A stretch of DNA of 7,009 bases. Source: an uncultured Lachnospiraceae bacterium. Lineage in GTDB: Bacteria; Bacillota; Clostridia; Lachnospirales; Lachnospiraceae. Each line of letters opens with the position of its first letter. The stretch's first letter is position 1. The notes beneath the pieces were generated by a model that saw only the letters and a program-made list of their open reading frames with translations, did not search any database and had not been told where the DNA came from. The DNA is taken from contig CAJORC010000199.1 in NCBI GenBank assembly GCA_905236615.1, positions 1 through 7,009 on the forward strand. Reading direction: 5' to 3'. Made by a program: the position numbers and the translations under genes. Below are positions 5,489-7,009 of the stretch, piece after piece.

Positions 5489-6476
5489 AACCAAGTGTAG
5501 CCGCCATTACAGCCTTGATGGTATGCATGCGGTTTTCAGCCTCTTCAAAGATTGAATCACTGTAATGATTAAATACCTCATCAGTAACTTCCATATCTTC
5601 TATGCCGAATCTCTTGCCCATTTCCGCGCCGATCTCAGTCTTTAAGTCATGGAAAGACGGCAGGCAGTGCAGGAATATCGCATCGTCAGATGCAAGCTTC
5701 ATAAGCTCCATGGTTACCTTGTAAGGAGAAAGAACCCTTATACGCTCTTCCCATATATCATCGCTTTCGCCCATTGAAACCCATACATCAGTATAAACGA
5801 TGTCGGCTCCCTTGACTGCTTCCTTCGGATCGGATGAGAAAGTAACACTTCCGCCTGATAATGATGCCCACTCCTTGCATTCCTCAGTAAGCTCCTCGTT
5901 CGGGAAATATCCTTCCGGCGCACATGCAACGAAATCAAGTCCCAGCTTTGAGCAGCCGATCATAAGCGAATCGCCCATATTGTATCTTGCATCGCCCATA
6001 TATACGAACTTAAGACCTTTTAATTTTCCGAAAGTCTCACGGATCGTAAGCATATCTGCAAGTATCTGGGTAGGATGAAATTCATTTGTAAGACCGTTCC
6101 ATACAGGAACTCCCGCATACTGCGCAAGCTCTTCAACTATCTTCTGACCGAAACCTCTGTACTCGATACCGTCATACATACGTCCGAGAACCTGTGCCGT
6201 ATCAGCAATCGACTCTTTCTTTCCTATCTGGGAACCCTTGGGATCAAGGTAGGTAGAGCCCATTCCGAGATCATGTGCTGCTACTTCGAAAGCGCAGCGT
6301 GTACGCGTAGATGTTTTCTCGAAAATGAGAGCGATGTTCTTCGTCTTAAATACATCGTGAGCTACGCCCTCTTTCTTCATCTTCTTGAACTTAGCCGCAA
6401 GATCCAGAAGATATATGATCTCATCTGCCGTATAATCCCTGAGTGAAAGTAAATGTCTTCCTTTTAATGATTTCAT
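5478..6476 (-). CDS. argF: Ornithine carbamoyltransferase
   Basis: This cytosolic enzyme condenses carbamoyl phosphate with L-ornithine to give citrulline in arginine synthesis; the arcB version runs in the reverse direction. The 332-residue length matches the long OTC class. Carbamoyl-phosphate residues are all present: STRTR at 56-60, an Arg in YRGFG at 105-109, and HPTQ at 134-137. The ornithine side is also intact, with D230 just before VWVSMGE (the SMG loop at 234-236) and the HCLP motif at 270-273 carrying the catalytic Cys271. The SMG loop separates it from aspartate carbamoyltransferase and from acetyl- or succinyl-ornithine carbamoyltransferases. No other arginine gene and no arginine-deiminase-pathway gene is in the window. 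An anabolic role (argF) is therefore the default, and a catabolic arcB role cannot be excluded. Its last codons overlap the next small gene by 11 nt. Confidence 0.96.
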   Translation of the reverse strand: MKSLKGRHLLSLRDYTADEIIYLLDLAAKFKKMKKEGVAHDVFKTKNIALIFEKTSTRTRCAFEVAAHDLGMGSTYLDPKGSQIGKKESIADTAQVLGRMYDGIEYRGFGQKIVEELAQYAGVPVWNGLTNEFHPTQILADMLTIRETFGKLKGLKFVYMGDARYNMGDSLMIGCSKLGLDFVACAPEGYFPNEELTEECKEWASLSGGSVTFSSDPKEAVKGADIVYTDVWVSMGESDDIWEERIRVLSPYKVTMELMKLASDDAIFLHCLPSFHDLKTEIGAEMGKRFGIEDMEVTDEVFNHYSDSIFEEAENRMHTIKAVMAATLGYED

Positions 6477-6482
6477 TGCTTT

Positions 6483-6490
6483 CCCCTTTC
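6483..6490 (-). promoter_or_regulatory. Ribosome binding site of argF
   Basis: On the minus strand GAAAGGGG sits 6 nt upstream of the argF ATG at 6476. It fills most of the 16-nt gap after the methyltransferase stop. It is the clearest Shine-Dalgarno sequence in the upper half of the window and fixes the argF start. Confidence 0.6.
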
Positions 6491-6492
6491 TT

Positions 6493-7009
6493 TTATATCA
6501 GATTTTTTTCACAGTATTTATACATCAGTATCGATGCCGATACCGAAGCGTTGAGGGACTCCACTTTTCCCTTCATGGGAATAAAGAGCCTTTCATCCGC
6601 AAGGGCCGTCATCTCATCCGAGAGTCCGTTACCCTCATTTCCTATCATAAATGCAGTCTTAGCTGCATAATCTATCTCGCTGTAGTTTTTGCTGCCTTTC
6701 AAATGTGCCGCATAAAAACGCACACCCGCCTTTTTCATTTCCTGAACAGCAGCTTTAAGGTCATCAGCATATACAAAGGGTACTCTAAAAATAGTTCCCA
6801 TGGTCGAGCGGACAACTTTCGGAGAATAAATGTCAGCCGTCTTCCTGTCCATGATCATTCCCGAAACTCCGGCAGCTTCGCCGGTTCTCATCATCGTCCC
6901 CAGATTTCCCGGATCCTGAATACCTTCCAATATTAAAAAAAGGCCGTTCTCAGCTTTAATGAGGTCAGCAAGTTTATAATGCTTCTGACGCACGACAGCG
7001 AGTACGCCC
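6493..7009 (-). CDS. TrmH/SpoU-family RNA 2'-O-ribose methyltransferase, 5' end cut by window edge
   Basis: This is the C-terminal catalytic domain of a SPOUT-class methyltransferase, which transfers a methyl group from S-adenosylmethionine to a ribose 2'-OH in rRNA or tRNA. Counting from the GTG codon at 6993, the three knotted-fold motifs are present: DPGNLGTMMRT at residues 27-37 (with the family Asn and Arg), RSTMGTIFRVP at 62-72, and FMIGNEGNGLSDE at 115-127 followed by the SLNASVSASIL segment near 146-156. The GTG at 6993 is not the real start. The same frame stays open to the edge and reads GVLAV-V before it, which resembles the segment preceding the catalytic domain in RlmB/TsnR-like enzymes. 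The missing part is presumably the N-terminal RNA-binding domain. The exact target nucleotide cannot be told from this fragment; RlmB-like, YsgA-like and TsnR-like assignments are all possible. The stop codon lies 16 nt before argF, so the two are probably co-transcribed. Confidence 0.93.
   Translation of the reverse strand, partial: GVLAVVRQKHYKLADLIKAENGLFLILEGIQDPGNLGTMMRTGEAAGVSGMIMDRKTADIYSPKVVRSTMGTIFRVPFVYADDLKAAVQEMKKAGVRFYAAHLKGSKNYSEIDYAAKTAFMIGNEGNGLSDEMTALADERLFIPMKGKVESLNASVSASILMYKYCEKNLI

Noticed and set aside
6075..6446. Plus-strand open frame of 123 codons opposite argF
   Set aside because: It is antisense to a fully conserved enzyme, has no family motif and no ribosome site, and is explained by argF codon structure.
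1..7009. CRISPR array, tRNA or rRNA gene, insertion sequence or transposase
   Set aside because: No regularly spaced direct repeats, no tRNA cloverleaf with a plausible anticodon arm and CCA end, and no transposase-like frame or terminal inverted repeats were seen.

Overview
The window is a compact, bacterial-style chromosomal segment. All eight supported genes are on the minus strand, so transcription runs from high to low coordinates. Gene spacing is tight: 11-nt and 14-nt overlaps, one TGATG stop/start fusion, and gaps of 3, 3 and 16 nt. Base composition looks moderate, somewhat below 50% GC by eye. Shine-Dalgarno sequences, where present, are of the GAGG/GGGG type. The neighbourhood of biotin ligase, a small conserved protein I associate with Lachnospiraceae (DUF6145-like) and a DusB-type tRNA dihydrouridine synthase suggests a member of Lachnospiraceae/Clostridia (Bacillota). 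This is inference from gene content, not from a marker gene.

Region 1 (7009 to about 3095) is housekeeping. In transcription order it holds the 3' part of a TrmH/SpoU-family RNA 2'-O-methyltransferase (cut by the window edge), ornithine carbamoyltransferase (argF), a small three-helix membrane protein of unknown function, a monofunctional biotin--protein ligase (birA, without the DNA-binding domain), a 117-residue DUF6145-like protein, and a dusB-type tRNA dihydrouridine synthase. The close packing suggests one transcription unit combining RNA modification, arginine synthesis and biotin attachment. The genes are not functionally unified; co-transcription looks like economy.

Region 2 (3028 to 128) is the most unusual part. 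It is a two-gene cassette: a 517-residue protein with TerB-N and TerB-C type regions joined directly, followed 3 nt later by a 447-residue P-loop ATPase of the BrxC/BrxD (formerly DUF2791) family. The same ATPase family occurs in BREX phage-defence loci, but no BREX methyltransferase or phosphatase gene is visible here. I infer a DNA-processing stress or anti-mobile-element module, probably completed by a helicase outside the window. It is separated from dusB by 66 nt with no clear terminator, and its first gene has no Shine-Dalgarno sequence.

Region 3 (1 to 127) contains no convincing gene. It holds a strongly self-complementary stretch (17-74) that folds on paper as an 11-bp stem closing two hairpins. 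This could be a dispersed palindromic repeat, a structured RNA, or a boundary element downstream of the cassette.
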